From Podospora bellae-mahoneyi (Eukaryota; Ascomycota; Sordariomycetes; Sordariales; Podosporaceae): DNA of 64,000 bases. Below are positions 12,195 to 24,728 of this stretch, one piece after another. The stretch is from contig NW_026946359.1 in NCBI RefSeq assembly GCF_035222275.1, positions 682,001 through 746,000 of the forward strand, given 5' to 3'. Under the pieces are notes generated by a model that had not been told where the DNA came from, did not search any database, and saw nothing but the letters and a program-made list of their open reading frames with translations. A program made the translations under genes and the position numbers. Position 1 is the first letter of the stretch. Every line of letters begins with the position of its first letter.

Positions 12195-13188
12195 CGGGGG
12201 CAGCCCCCTCGTTGGTCATACCGAGGACGGGGAGATTGGGATCCCGGTTACAAACCAGGTCGCGGCCAGGTGTGTGTCGGCCGAAGAGAATTTCGCTTGT
12301 GGCTGCGTCGCATAAACATCACTTTGTTCAGAAGAACCTCGGATTCAATACCCCTGATCGAGCGAAGCCGCCTTTTCATCAACTCAACACTCGAGGCGCC
12401 GTCAGTCTCTACCGCAGAGAACCAACCCACAATTTGCGCAAATCTACCACCCTACCTACTACGACCATTTATTCAACTACATAATTCCTCGTTGTTTGTC
12501 AGATACCCTTTGTTTTACGGCTTTTTTTATTTTTAATTTCACCACCTTAGAAAACCTTGACGAACTGCCTACTTTTTACTTCTTTGCCTATGTGTATTTC
12601 CATTGCAAGGCGCTCTGGGTCAGACACTTTGAGCATGGCGGGGTTTGGGAAAGAGGCGAAAATGAGTGATATGAAATTTTAGTTTTGCGACAAGAACAAA
12701 GATGAACCTGTAAAATTGAGTAATAAGCCTGTGTAAGCGAACTTTTTCGTGTCGGAGTATTCAACTGTCGGTATTGATATCTGAAAGGATGTGACAAAAT
12801 CTTCAAGTGCTGGGCAGTAATTGTCTGGTGGTAGAGTCAGGAATGGAATGCGTTATGCGTCGGCTATGAACCGATACCGTTGTTGTCCATATCTGGTATC
12901 TATCAACAGTTAAGCCACATATGATTATGGTGTAAAAAGTGAGCGTGGTATATATGTAATTATCGTATCTATCATTACGCATATATGCATCGAATAAAGC
13001 CCTTATTTCTCTTCCCCTGGGGTATCGGAATAAACCCATATAAACGCCCTGAAAAAGCCATGTTCAACAGAGAAGCGAACGTTATGTTTGTTGTCCCTTT
13101 TTTTTACATGTGCCCATTCGTTCCCTTACAAAAAATGGTACAAAAACACAAGTGAACGAAATCTAGGTATCCGCGCGAAAACAGCGTT
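12195..13188. other. Convergent intergenic region
   Basis: About 1 kb of AT-rich 3' sequence between the helical protein gene (+) and the GPI-like protein gene (-). I see no gene or repeat here. Confidence 0.45.
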
Positions 13189-14383
13189 TTAAGCAGTGAA
13201 GACAACAGCAGCAACAGTAGCAACGACTGGCCACCACCCAGCATTCTCCAAAAGAGCACGCAGACCATCACCAGCAGCAGAGCCAGGAGCGTCGGTGCCG
13301 CCGGGAGCAGTGGTGCCATCCGGAAGAGTACCGTTGATCAGAATCGTGCTGGTTCCGTTGACATTGGCGACGTCAATCACAGACTTGTCGAGGGCCGCGT
13401 AGCTTCCGTTGCCGATCAAGTCCTTCATGTACTGCTCGTCGTCATTGTCGTCACAGCCGCAGACGCTGTCCTCAGCGCAGGCGCAAATCACAGGTTTGGT
13501 CTCTCTCTGGTCGGTGGTGACGTTGTAGAAAGTGTAGCCCTCGGGACGGTGGTACAAGTAAGCGCTGGTCAGCCAGAGGCCAGGCCAGAAGGCGAGGAAA
13601 GCAGCTCCAAAGAAGAGGGGGGCAACGCCGCGGGTGGGCGAACGTCCACCAGCCCTATAAGGCACTGCGGCACCACCGCCGTAGTATCTGCCACCGCCAT
13701 ATGCGGGTGCTGGGCCGGTTCCGGTCGAGGTCCGGCCGCCCGAGTTGAAGCCAGGAGAGCCTCTTGTCCTATTTTGTGGTGTGTTAGTCGAGCCGAAGGA
13801 ATCCAAGAATGAGAGACGCTACAATGATGAGGAACCCCAGTAGTGGACGCAGGACTTCGGTACGGAAATGTCGCCCTATCCGATCCCGACGTCGACGACG
13901 AAGGTCCAGCTCCCCTGGTCCAGGTTGGCCAAGACCAGACATTTGACCAGGAGGCTTGCGTCGACGGAGGAGTAGATTTCGCGGATGAAGGTTTCCTGAT
14001 TCTGGATCTTCACCCAAAACCGAGCCCAACACTATCAGGCCATTCTTTCACGGTAGGTTAAGAAAATTACCCAAACAACATCTAACTTACCCAGAACTGC
14101 CGCCGCCGCCAGTAGAGCCCGAGCCCGAGGTACCAGAAGAACCGCCGCCCGAAGACCCTGACGATCCCGATGACCCGCCACCGCCGCCGCCGCCGCCGCC
14201 GCGACCACCTCCACCGCCTCCGCCTCTCCGCTTCCAGAGTTCGCTATCATCATGAGAATGGGTGTCGCGCTCGCTGTGTCGTACTGGCTCATGCTGTGCA
14301 ATCTCCCCAATTGGTGGTGACACAAGACCGTGTACTGTCGCGTCGGCGACGAGGAGCGCCGACAAAAACGTGGAAACCTTCAT
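13189..14383 (-). CDS. Secreted Gly-rich, probable GPI-anchored protein (DUF7732-like)
   Basis: Seen: two exons, 14383-14091 and 13768-13189, 290 aa, joined across an unusually long 322-nt GT-AG intron that restores a continuous Gly/Ser-rich frame. Features in order: signal peptide (MKVSTFLSALLVADATVHG), a polar segment ending LWKRRGGGGG, a poly-Gly/Ser tract of about 50 residues, a second Gly/Tyr region (YGGGRYYGGG), a hydrophobic segment (APLFFGAAFLAFWPGLWL), a Cys-rich motif (ICACAEDSVCGCDDN), and a C-terminal hydrophobic tail (GWWPVVATVAAVVFTA) preceded by small residues, typical of a GPI signal. Known: the PLFF...FWPGLWL...CxCxxxxxCGCDDN order matches a Pezizomycotina family I recall as DUF7732, of unknown function. 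Inference: cell-surface protein. The start is the Met immediately before the signal peptide. Confidence 0.78.
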
Positions 14384-15605
14384 AGTAGGTGTGTGTGATG
14401 CGTGCGTGTGGGTGAATTGACGTGTAGCTAGTAAAAGTAGTTTTTCCAAATGCGAATGAGATTGCGAGGCGACCTCTAATTTGCAGGTGTCAAGTCTACT
14501 TGCAGATATGGCTGATATAGATGACGAGCTTTTTTAAAAGTTGGTTAACTACGCAACGTGACATGCAGGCTTGATACCTTATATGTTCCCTGGAGAATGT
14601 TTCACAGAGCATGACATGACAGAGCCACAAAAAGCAGGCGGCGCGGGTTTTGGCTGCAGGTGCTCTCTTTTGCGTGTGCCAAGACCATGGGTGGCGGAGG
14701 GTCCTGTTCATGGGGCCCCATGATGCTGTTCCTGCTCGTTGGAACCAATCAGGAGTGTCCCTAGGCCTTGTTGCCGACCAAGAGCCTTCGAGCTGACAAG
14801 GCGCTTTTTTTGGTGAATTCCAAAAAGATAAGATGAGATTCTTCGCTTTGGGATAGCATGAAGTGTGGCTTGCCGCACGACGCCACAAAGACTTATAGTA
14901 CAAGCCATGTCATCTGCCGGGCTCTTGAAAGCGAATTTGCGTCCATTTGCTCTTTGAATCCACCAAGAGAGATGAAGTGGCTGACCGGGTCACTGTTGAA
15001 AGGGGCAAAAGGGTGTGTCCAACTCGGATTCGGGTTCAAAGTTGTCGTCGGCATTCCGCTGGAGAATCGGGGGATCATGTTCAACAGCGCTATGACGTCC
15101 GAGACTCCCCCTGTAATTTTGCTGGGTATCAATTTTCTAGCACCACGTGCGGGGAAATAGTGGTGCAGAGCACTTGTGAGCCAGAACCAGCACAGAATGC
15201 TGGGTGGCTGAGTGCATGCAGAGGGGTACCATTCTTCGCTCACCGATTACATATTGCTACGCTGGTCGCTCACTATTTGCTTGTAAGCGGGTCAATAGGA
15301 GTGAGGTCATGAGAGAAACCAACCGAGTGGTTCATAGGTGCTCCAATTCTCAAGTGTGCCAATAAGAACAGCGGAATATCTGATTGATAGGCGCATTCCG
15401 ATCCGCTTCATACCTTCCTCTGCCATGCCAACTGCCTTGCCCCTTGGACCCTGAAATTCCGCTCATCAGCGATCCAAATCACTGACATCTCTCCTCGACA
15501 TCGGATGTTAGGTGTTTCAAGCATCGCTGACCACCGCACTATCTAATCGGCTCCCTCTTTCATCGACTTTGAATACTATCTCATCCGGTGCTGTCTCGAT
15601 CCAAC
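14384..15605. other. Divergent intergenic region
   Basis: About 1.2 kb between the GPI-like gene (-) and the ANCHR-like gene (+). Only short unsupported open frames occur. The stretch just upstream of 15606 is C/T-rich and probably the 5' leader of the ANCHR-like gene. Confidence 0.45.
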
Positions 15606-16887
15606 ATGTCATCCCCTCGCCCAAATGACAAATCACTACTGGACCGTCTGAACGCTCTCAAAACGTCAAGTGTTACACTTGATCACACCCCGAAGTAATG
15701 AGTTGTGCACACTCTCTCCAACCCCGTAGAACACATGTGCTAAAATGTGACATGCTGAAAGCACCGCTTCCTTTCCCACCACTGTGCCGCCCCAGAACCA
15801 GCCACTATCCAGAGAAGATGCCCTCGCTGAGCGCCTCCGACAGCTCCGGCAGGGTAATCCCGGGCCCAATATGTCCCGTCCCGAGGACCAGAATCCTAAA
15901 GACGGCCCTGTATTAGGCTCTTCGGGCAATGCTAGTGGGGACAAACCACCAACACCGTTGGAGCAAGCACATTCGGCACAGCCCCCGGCCACACCACGGA
16001 TCAGCAGCGACCGAGACCCGAAAGAGCAGCTCGTAAAGAGTCTGCCATCTACACCTTCTTCACTGCCTTCGCGCACAGCAATTCCCAATTCGGAAAATGC
16101 TGGCATATCTCGGGCAAAACCCTCTTACTTTGTTGGAGGAGGACCCGAAGATGTCGATGATGATGCTGTTCAGGCTCTGTTAGAAGATCTCGGTGGGGGG
16201 GAGGACTTTAACCTCACCGACGGCCCCCTTGAGACGGGTACTGATACGAAAACCGAAGACCAGAGAGTCTCCGAATTGTTGGATGAGCTCGCAAAGGCGG
16301 TGCCGCCGAGCTCTGGCAACGAGAAAGATGATGATGATGATGAAGACGACAACTCTGACGGCGAGCAAATGACCGCCGCCGTTGATAAGATACTGTTTCA
16401 AACCCAAGATGAACTAACCCTCTCACCCAACCCAACGGAACCGGAAGACAGCGGGAACACCCAACCCAACAACACCGACAACACCCTCAACCTCCCAACC
16501 GTCCCCACAGCCCTCCAAGACCCAGCCCCGGACCCCTTTGAAGATGAAATCTCCTCGCGCCTTGCCGCCCTCAGAGGAATAGGACCAGTAGACCCCTTCG
16601 GCCTACCCGCCGCCCCGACTTTCTCACCAGAGGAGCGGGAGCGGTCAACTCCCACCAAGAAACCGCCCCTGGGTGGCAGGGAGGAAAAGTACAGCGACGA
16701 AGACGCCAAGACTTGGTGTGTGGTTTGTCTTGATGACGGGACGATCAAGTGTGTAGGGTGTGATGATGATTTGTACTGTGATCGGTGCTGGAGGGAGATG
16801 CATGTGGGACCAAGGGCGGGATATGACGAGAGGGGGCATCAGTGGGTGAAGTGGAAGAAGGGGGGGAGGGGAGGTGGGGTTGAGTGA
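15606..16887 (+). CDS. ANCHR-like (ZFYVE19-type) abscission checkpoint protein
   Basis: Seen: a first exon 15606-15694 (MSSPRPNDKSLLDRLNALK...) and a second ending at 16887. The donor GTAATG at 15695 leaves phase 2. The matching in-phase acceptor is just before 15813, giving 387 aa (TPK|EDALAERLRQLR). The pyrimidine-rich AG before 15796 looks stronger but is out of phase with this donor, so the junction is uncertain. Features: repeated short leucine helices (SLLDRLNALK, EDALAERLRQLR, RVSELLDELAKAV, EISSRLAALRG), an acidic Asp tract, and a C-terminal B-box-like zinc domain (WCVVCLDDGTIKCVGCDDDLYCDRCW...H..H). Known: ANCHR homologues combine MIM-type helices with this zinc finger and delay cytokinetic abscission by sequestering Vps4. 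Inference: the same role at the septum. Confidence 0.8.
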
Positions 16888-17232
16888 GTTGGTATTAGGG
16901 TTAGATGTTGTTTGATACAGCGGGTTTAGAACTTGGGTTTTGTGTTTGATAAGAGTTTCAATTAGACAACACACATAGCATCTCACACAGCAAATCTCAC
17001 AAGTGACTTCTTTCAGTTACTGTTTCTACTGTTACTAGTTGCACCGTCTGAAATGTGAGGTATCGGAACGTTTTCAATGCCCACCAATTAAACATGAAAG
17101 GAAATTACCGTTGAAAAGGGCCAGCCATAATAGCTAGGTAGCTCGAGGTGAGAGAGGGGAAAGAGTGCAAAAATGAAATAGAAGGACCTAACAAATATGT
17201 TGACACTGAGAACCAAACGTCCATATTAAGTT
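16888..17232. other. Intergenic region left of the tRNA gene
   Basis: About 345 bases between the ANCHR-like gene and the tRNA gene. A/T-rich runs fit 3' UTR sequence of the upstream gene. I see nothing else in it. Confidence 0.4.
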
Positions 17233-17304
17233 GCGGCCATTCGGGAATCGAACCCGACTCTAATGCTTGGAACGCATTAATGCTAACCACTACACCATAG
17301 CCGC
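17233..17304 (-). tRNA. tRNA-Gly (anticodon UCC)
   Basis: The minus strand reads a 72-nt cloverleaf without intron. The acceptor stem GCGGCTA pairs with TGGCCGC (one G-U). The anticodon arm is AATGC-GTTCCAA-GCATT, with T33 and anticodon TCC. The T arm is CGGGTTCGATTCCCG (internal B box). The D arm contains TGGTGTAGTGGTTAGCA (A box). UCC reads GGA glycine codons. A CCA end is not encoded, as expected for a nuclear eukaryotic tRNA gene. Confidence 0.95.
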
Positions 17305-17930
17305 TGGTGACTTGTTGCAGTACCTGCATCGGTGTTGGGCATCGTGAGCTGCTCATTACATCTTGCCCGTCTCTGGAGAAGGCTCGGGACGTACCTGTGA
17401 GGCCTCCGAAAGAGCCCACTCACAAGCCTTGAAATATGGTCGATATACTTCTGAACATGGACGACTTACCCCGGAAGGTGATAGTCGATAAACCGCATTA
17501 CTTGGGAGGCATTGCAGCAAATATATACCTTACCTTGTGACACAAATCATAATACCCAACTCAAGACCACAATAGGTGAGCGAAAGAAATTGAATTGCTC
17601 AAAATGCCAGGTTACACAAGAATACACATTAGAAAACCCGAGCGCTTCTGCCCAACACACACCAATCCAGCCTTGGAGGTTTTATGTTAACCCCCAGAAC
17701 TTCGCCCTTGCATGGAAAAGTAGTAAAATGCCCAATTATACCCTATGATATGAAACTCCGCCATCCCCCCCGCCATACCTGATCCCATAGAATCCCACCC
17801 AACCCTGAGAAAACTGAAAAACGCAAACCAAGAAAAAGTGACATTTCTTTTAGCATCACAATCTGCCCTGTCATCGAAAATAACACAAGTCAAGAAAGTA
17901 CAACCCAACACCATCAACTAGGCAACCCCC
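17305..17930. other. Intergenic region between the tRNA gene and the LMBD1 gene
   Basis: About 626 bases. It includes the upstream side of the minus-strand tRNA gene and the 3' flank of the minus-strand LMBD1 gene. No gene is supported. Confidence 0.4.
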
Positions 17931-19721
17931 TCAACCCCTCCCATTCGACCCCTCCCCACCCCCAGTCCCATACCCATTCCTGTTCTTCGTCCTTCCAGTG
18001 ATATCCCCCCAAGTAGCACCAAACCTCCTCCCCGTGCTGGCCAACAGGCCCTCCTCCTCATCCACCTCGGCCTCCTCATCCAACTCGCTCAAGTTCAACC
18101 TCGGCGTCCTGAACAAACTCGTCACAAACACCACCATAAACACGCCCAAAAAGGCAAACTGCGCCCAGAAGTCAATCGCCCCAAACACGGGCCAGTTGAT
18201 CGTCACTCTGTTGAGGAAGGTGCTCATCACCGTGGGCGTGCATACGTCTTTCGCTGCTGGCTCGGAAAAGACTTCTGAGCAAGGCCTGACCATGTCCCTG
18301 TGTTCACGGCAGTCGGGTTGTTCTCCTGGGTGGCGAGGTGCGTTGACGCAAAAGGTTTGCGTGCCGTAGATGGCGTACTGAGGGGCGACAATCATGGCAA
18401 TAGCATAATTAATAGCCAGGATAATCAACGCGAGCATCACTGTTGCGATGAGTAGTGCTTGGGGTGATGTTCTTCCCTTTTTGATTTGGAAGACTCTCAC
18501 CCACAAGAACCTGATGCCAATGGTGGCGATACCAGTGATTGAGCTGCCGAAGAAAAACAAAACCAACAGAGCCATCAGGATGTAGTCAACGGGGAAAACC
18601 TTGGCAGACTGGACAAAGATCCAGTTGACCGGCTGGAAGACGTTGATGTGACCGAGGATGTAGCCGCAGTGTTCTTTGCAGATAGAGTTGGCCGCCTTGT
18701 CGATGCCAGTGATGAGCATGGAGGCCCAGACCAAGATCGAGAGCAGCAGTAGCAAGATACCGCCCAGGAGCTTGAGAGGACGGAAGACAGCTTGAATCTT
18801 AGTCCAGGCGCGGAAGACACCACTTCGGCCGTCACCACGGGTTTCGGCCGCAAGTCTTTCCCTTCTCACGAGAGTGCGCTCCTCACGTAGCAAGGCGTCC
18901 AGCTCCCTCCTGTCCTTCTGAGACATGCCATCCGGACGGCCAGCATTGCGCATTTCGATTTGTTTCTGGAGCTCTCGGTTATGTTCCAAGTCGGTCGCGA
19001 TCGTCGCGGAAAGCTGAGGAGCGGAGATGGACGGGGCAGACTTGATAAGAGAGACCGGAAGAAGAGCCAGTCCAGCACCGGTATAGAGAGCGTAGAGAAA
19101 CGTGCCCAACGTGATGAGTAGGCCGACTCCGAATGTCAAAGCCTTCTCTCCCTTGTTGGCAGCGAGCAGACGCTTGAAGTAGTCCAGATCAAGGTGCTTG
19201 CCGTTCCCACTACCCGCAGCAGGGACGAAGAAACCGAGGAGGAACAGAACCAAGACCAAAAACACGAATCCAAGCGTATACTTCGCCGCCTTCCAGAACC
19301 GGGCGCCAGCACCACTGGTTCCCTCCTCCTCTTCAACCTCATCATATTCCTCGTACCAAAAATAGGCGAATGGGATGACGATCAGACATAGCAACGCATC
19401 GAAGCTGTAGAGGGTGTAGTAAACGACCTTCAAGGTCAAGAGTATTCCATCGATTCTCTCGGGCGTTGCCCAGTCCTTTTTAGCACCGAGGTGTGCTGAG
19501 GCTGTGGACGAGACAAGGGCAATGTCAACGGGCAGGAGGAAGACGGTTGCTAGAAGCGAGGTGAGACTGACAATCGCGACGATGCTCACGGTAACAGATC
19601 GCTCATGTGGGGATTGCCAGGTGAATGTTGTGATAATGGCGACGAGGAGCACCAAGGCGACCGCGACGGCGTAGGCCACCCAAATAAGACTGGTCTGGAG
19701 CAAGCCAGCTGATGCCAACAT
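17931..19721 (-). CDS. LMBR1-family membrane protein, probable lysosomal/vacuolar cobalamin transporter (LMBD1-like)
   Basis: Seen: one uninterrupted frame of 596 aa. About nine hydrophobic segments are visible: [20 protein letters not shown] at the N-terminus, [20 protein letters not shown], then segments around residues 100-120, 150-170, 200-230, 320-340, 375-395, 420-450 and 530-550. The central loop is charged ([20 protein letters not shown]). A Cys-containing lumenal loop ([20 protein letters not shown]) precedes the last helix, and the tail is acidic then Gly-rich. Known: the [10 protein letters not shown] start and the [14 protein letters not shown] loop are typical of fungal LMBD1 proteins annotated as probable lysosomal cobalamin transporters. 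Whether fungi use it for B12 is doubtful. It is divergent from CFT1 across 519 bp. The family is secure; the substrate is inferred. Confidence 0.9.
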   Translation of the reverse strand: MLASAGLLQTSLIWVAYAVAVALVLLVAIITTFTWQSPHERSVTVSIVAIVSLTSLLATVFLLPVDIALVSSTASAHLGAKKDWATPERIDGILLTLKVVYYTLYSFDALLCLIVIPFAYFWYEEYDEVEEEEGTSGAGARFWKAAKYTLGFVFLVLVLFLLGFFVPAAGSGNGKHLDLDYFKRLLAANKGEKALTFGVGLLITLGTFLYALYTGAGLALLPVSLIKSAPSISAPQLSATIATDLEHNRELQKQIEMRNAGRPDGMSQKDRRELDALLREERTLVRRERLAAETRGDGRSGVFRAWTKIQAVFRPLKLLGGILLLLLSILVWASMLITGIDKAANSICKEHCGYILGHINVFQPVNWIFVQSAKVFPVDYILMALLVLFFFGSSITGIATIGIRFLWVRVFQIKKGRTSPQALLIATVMLALIILAINYAIAMIVAPQYAIYGTQTFCVNAPRHPGEQPDCREHRDMVRPCSEVFSEPAAKDVCTPTVMSTFLNRVTINWPVFGAIDFWAQFAFLGVFMVVFVTSLFRTPRLNLSELDEEAEVDEEEGLLASTGRRFGATWGDITGRTKNRNGYGTGGGEGSNGRG

Positions 19722-20240
19722 GTTGGCGGTTTGCGGATTGGAGATGTCCAGATATGCGTGGTTCTTTTTGAAAAATGGTAGAAGACGATCAGTGTCTTAG
19801 ATAATCTGTATCAATCAGTACACTGAAGTCGTCCCAGCGAAGCAGATGTGGTGTTTGAGAGGAACTGTTGCAAGGGGTAGGAACGTGAAGTGTTCCACTC
19901 TGGGGGGGTCATTGAGTTCAACACTTAATCTGTGACGCAATACCGCAGCCAAGGGAGCTCCTGTGGAACCTGCCAAGTCCTGCTAGCGACGTTGTGCCAA
20001 GACTTTTCCCACACGTTCAGCACGCAGTTCGGGGTTCTGGCGTTCTGGCCCATGAAATTTATTTGGACCAATCAACACCACGCACGGGAGCTTCCTTCGA
20101 GCTTCGCGGCAGCCCTCGAGTTGCGGTTTGGTTCGTCCTCTTCAAACCACCACCACCATATTCAAAGTCAACGATTGTTTTTGCGCATCGTGTTTTCTTG
20201 TCTATTTACGGAATAGAGATATGTACTTGGCTGCCACAGC
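19722..20240. promoter_or_regulatory. Bidirectional promoter between LMBD1-like gene and CFT1
   Basis: A 519-base head-to-head interval. It is pyrimidine-rich near CFT1, with (CCA)n-like sequence around 20149-20158. I see no coding function. Confidence 0.45.
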
Positions 20241-23200
20241 ATGCAGTGCTACACAGAGCTAACGCCGCCGACGGCTGTCACCCACTCCCTCACACTCCAA
20301 CTAATTCCAGGCCAGGGCACGAACCTCGTGGTCGCAAAGTCGTCTCTTCTCCAGATATTCAGAACAAAGATCGTATCGACCGAGATTGATGCTTCTCAGC
20401 AGGGCAGCGGTGCTAGGACACGAAACGTGGGCCGATACGAAAGCCGGTTAGCGAATGACGACGATGGGCTTGAGGCATCGTTTCTGGGAGGGGACAGTCT
20501 TGCGTTCAAGACGGATCGCACCAACAACACAAAGCTGGTGCTCGTTTCAGAGATTTCACTGTCGGGAACTATCACGGGGCTAGCAAAGATAAAGTCGCAA
20601 AACCTGAGGTCAGGCGGTGATGCACTGCTCGTGGCCTTCAAAGACGCGAGGCTCAGTCTGGTAGAGTGGGACGCCGAACGCCATGATCTGTCGACCGTGT
20701 CTATCCACTATTACGAACAAGACGAGCTGCAGGGAAGCCCATGGGCGCCACCTCTATCCAACTTCACCAATTTTCTCGCGGCAGACCCGGGGAGTAGATG
20801 CGCGGCGCTCAAGTTTGGCGGCATGAATTTGGCCATCCTGCCCTTCAAGCAGGCGGATGAGGACATTGATATGGATGATGACTGGGACGAGGATCTGGAT
20901 GGCCCTCGACCTGTCAAGCAAGAAGCCGCCGTTGTAAATGGAGGTAGCACCATAAAAGAGACACCCTATTCACCATCATTTGTCCTCCGACTCTCCAATC
21001 TTGATCCAAGTCTCCTCCATCCTGTGCATCTGGCCTTCCTGCATGAGTACCGAGAGCCCACCTTTGGCATTCTCGCCTCGACTGTCAACGCCTCCAACTC
21101 CCTTGGCCGGAAAGATCACTTGGCATACATGGTCTTTACCCTAGATCTGCAGCAGCGGGCCTCGACAACCATCCTGTCAGTCCCTGGTCTCCCGCAGGAT
21201 CTTTTCCGCGTTCAGCCTTTGCCAGCCCCCGTCGGCGGTGCTTTACTCGTGGGAGCAAATGAGCTGATCCACGTCGACCAGTCCGGCAAGCCGAACGGTG
21301 TAGCTGTCAACCCCCTCACAAAACAATGCACCTCCTTTGGCCTGTCTGACCAGTCCGACCTGAACCTTCGGCTCGAGGAATGTACCATCGACGTCTTGTC
21401 AGCCGAGGAGCTTCTTGTCATCCTGAGCGATGGCCGTATGGCGTTGGTTACCTTCAGGATAGACGGTCGTACAGTGTCTGGTCTTGACGTCAAGCTGCTC
21501 CCTTCAGAAACAGGCGGTTCTCTCATCCCAGGCCGCGTATCAACACTCTCAAGGTTAGGCAAGAGTGTCATGTTTGCCGGTAGCGAGGAGGGTGACTCTC
21601 TCGTTTTTGGCTGGACAAAGAAGCAGAGTCAATCAGGAAGAAAGAAGTCACGGCTCCAAGATGTAGGCCTGGACATCGATATGGCGGATGAGGAGGATCT
21701 TGACGAGGACGAGGACGAAGATGACCTTTATGCCGAGGAACCAACACCCAAGCAACAGGCTGTCGCAGCTGCCAGCAATATCAAGGAAGGTGACCTCACT
21801 TTTCGAATCCACGACCGGCTGCTGAGTATTGCGCCCATCCAGTCCATGACGTACGGTCAACCCGTGGATGCACCCGGCAGCGAGGAGGAGCAGAACTCGG
21901 CCGGCGTTCGCAGTGAACTCCAATTGGTATGCGGCGTAGGAAGGAATAAGTCTTCCGCAATGGCGATCATGAATCTTGCCATCCCACCAAAGGTTATTGG
22001 ACGCTTCGAGTTCCCTGAGGCGAGGGGATTCTGGACAGTGTGCGCAAAGAAGCCTGTGCCAAAGTCACTGCAAGGTGACAAGGGACCCGGCGCGATTGGA
22101 AATGACTACGGTACCTCGGGCCAGTATGACAAGTTCATGATTGTCGCTAAGGTCGACCTGGACGGCTACGAGAAATCTGATGTCTACGCCCTTACCGCGG
22201 CGGGCTTTGAAAGCCTCACTGGCACAGAATTTGACCCTGCTGCCGGCTTCACCATTGAAGCAGGCACTATGGGCAAAGACAACAGAATCATTCAGGTTCT
22301 CAAATCGGAAGTCCGCTGCTACGACGGAGATCTCGGCCTCAGTCAGATTGTGCCGATGATGGACGAAGAAACGGGAGCTGAGCCTAGAGCTACCAGTGCG
22401 AGCATTGCCGACCCGTACTTGCTCATCATCCGCAACGATCAGAGTGTTTTTATTGCTTCGATTCACGACGATAACGAGTTGGAAGAAGTAGAAAAGGAGG
22501 ACAAGACGTTGGCGACCACAAAATGGTTGACTGGATGCCTGTACACAGACACCCATGGTGTGTTTGGGGAAGAGTCGGGTGACAAGAAGGCTAAGCTGCC
22601 TGAGAGTATTCTCATGTTTCTTCTTAGCGCCAGTGGTGCTCTTTATGTAAGCTCCCTTCTCGGTTGGGTCATGTGTACAATACTGACTCCACGCAGATAT
22701 ACCGCCTCCCTGATCTGTGCAAGCCAGTATATGTAGCCGAAGGGCTCTCATACATTCCCACCGGGCTCTCGGCTGACTATGCCGCGCGAAAAGGCACAGC
22801 CAAGGAGACCGTGTCTGAAATACTGGTGGCTGATTTGGGTGATACTACCGCCAAGTTCCCGTATCTCATTGTATGTTGTTTGTCAATGCTGTGGCAACGT
22901 GGTAGTCGCTAATCATGTCTCCTAGCTCCGTCACGCGAATGATGATTTGACGATGTATGAGCCTTACCGATATCAACTTGGCGTTGGACTGGAATTTCCA
23001 AAGACTTTGTTCTTCCAAAAGATCCCCAACTCGGTGCTGGCGAAAACCCCAGCAGAGGAAACGGACGACGAGGAGGTCACCCACCAAGCGAAGTGCCTAG
23101 CGCTGCGGAGGTGCAATAACATCGGCGGGTATAGCACCGTCTTCCTCCCCGGGCCGTCCCCCAGTTTCATCATCAAATCATCCAAATCCATGCCCAAGGT

Positions 23201-24728
23201 AATGCCGCTACAAGGCGCAGCAGTCACAGCCATCAGCTCTTTTCACACTGAAGGATGCGAACACGGGTTCATATATGCCGATTCCCACAACATCGCAAGG
23301 GTATCGCAGCTCCCTAAGGACTGGAGTTTCGCCGAGACTGGGCTAGCGGTGAAGAAGATACCCATTGGTGAGGACATCGTCGCCGTGGCATACCACCCTC
23401 CATCGCAGAGCTATGTTGTAGCCTGCAATACTCCGGAGCCTTTTGAACTTCCAAGAGATGACGACTACCACAAGGAATGGGCCCGCGAAGTTCTGCCTTT
23501 CAAGCCGACACTGGAGAGGGGAACGCTGAAGCTCATCGGTCCCATTACATGGACTGTGGTTGACACCATCGTTATGGAACCCTGCGAGAATGTGCTTTGC
23601 GTGGAGACACTTAACCTGGAAGTTTCGGAAGCCACCAACGAGCGGAAACTTCTGATTGGTGTCGGTACCGCGATCACAAAGGGCGAGGATTTGCCTACCA
23701 GGGGGGCTGTTTATGTCTACAACGTGGCTGACGTTATCCCGGAGCCCGGGAAGCCAGAGACGGGCAAGAAGCTGAAGCTCATTGCGAAAGAAGATATTCC
23801 TCGCGGTGCCGTCACGGCGCTCTCTGAGATTGGTACTCAAGGTCTCATGCTTGTTGCTCAGGGGCCGAAGTGCATGGTGCGTGGTCTCAAGGAAGATGGG
23901 ACCTTGCTCCCGGTAGCATTCATGGACATGAACTGCTATGTCACCAGCGCAAAGGAGCTTCCTGGGACGGGGTTGTGCCTGATGGCTGATGCTTTCAAGG
24001 GGGTGTGGTTTACGGGGTACACCGAGGAGCCGTACAAGATGATGTTGTTTGGCAAGAGTAATACCCGACTGGAGGTATTGAATGCTGATTTCTTGCCGAA
24101 CGGGAAGGATTTGTCGATCGTGGCATGTGATGCGGAGGGACACATTCATATTCTTCAGTTTGATCCAGAGCGCAAGTGATACCTCAAGCCATACATGACG
24201 TTTACTGTTTGCTAACTTTTATATGTAGACCCGAAATCTCTCCAGGGCCATCTGTTACTGCATAGGACGAGTTTCAGCACAGGCGCCCACCACGTCACCA
24301 AGTCGCTTCTCTTGCCCTCGACACTGTCACCAGACAACAAGGAAGATAACGAGGAAAATGGAGCCACATCACGTCCACACATTCTGCTGCTTGCCTCTCC
24401 GACTGGCGTGTTAGCGGCTCTCCGTCCACTGTCAGAGGCGGCATACCGGAGACTGTCGTCTCTGGCTGCTCAGTTGACGAATTCTTTGACCCACGCGGCA
24501 GGGCTGAATCCAAAGGGGTACAGAATGCCGTCTGCTACTTGTCCTCCTGCTGGAGTAGATGCTGGTATAGGGAGACACATTATTGACGGCACTATCCTAG
24601 CTCGCTTCTCGGAGTTGGGAAGGGCAAAGAGGGGAGAGGTTGCTGGCAGGGCTGGGTATACTGGACCTGATGAGATCAGGGGAGAACTGGATGGTGTGCT
24701 CGGGTGGGCGGGGCTGGATTACTTTTAG
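20241..24728 (+). CDS. CFT1: Cleavage and polyadenylation factor subunit CFT1 (CPSF160)
   Basis: Seen: four exons, 20241-22646, 22697-22870, 22926-24171 and 24229-24728, giving 1441 aa. The start MQCYTELTPPTAVTHSL and the NLVVAKSSLLQIF segment are the family N-terminus. Long WD-like propeller sequence follows, with acidic insertions (DEDIDMDDDWDEDLDG and DMADEEDLDEDEDEDD), and the C-terminal CPSF_A domain (HPKSLQGHLLLHRTSF ... VLAALRPLSEAAYRRLSSLAAQL ... IDGTILARF). Known: CFT1/CPSF160 is the scaffold of the nuclear pre-mRNA 3' end cleavage and polyadenylation complex. The first two introns are GT-AG. The third (24172-24228, 57 nt) reads in frame only as GC-AG: donor GCAAGT, branch GCTAAC, acceptor TAG, producing FDPEHPKSLQGH, which matches the family. 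Length is normal. Confidence 0.96.
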
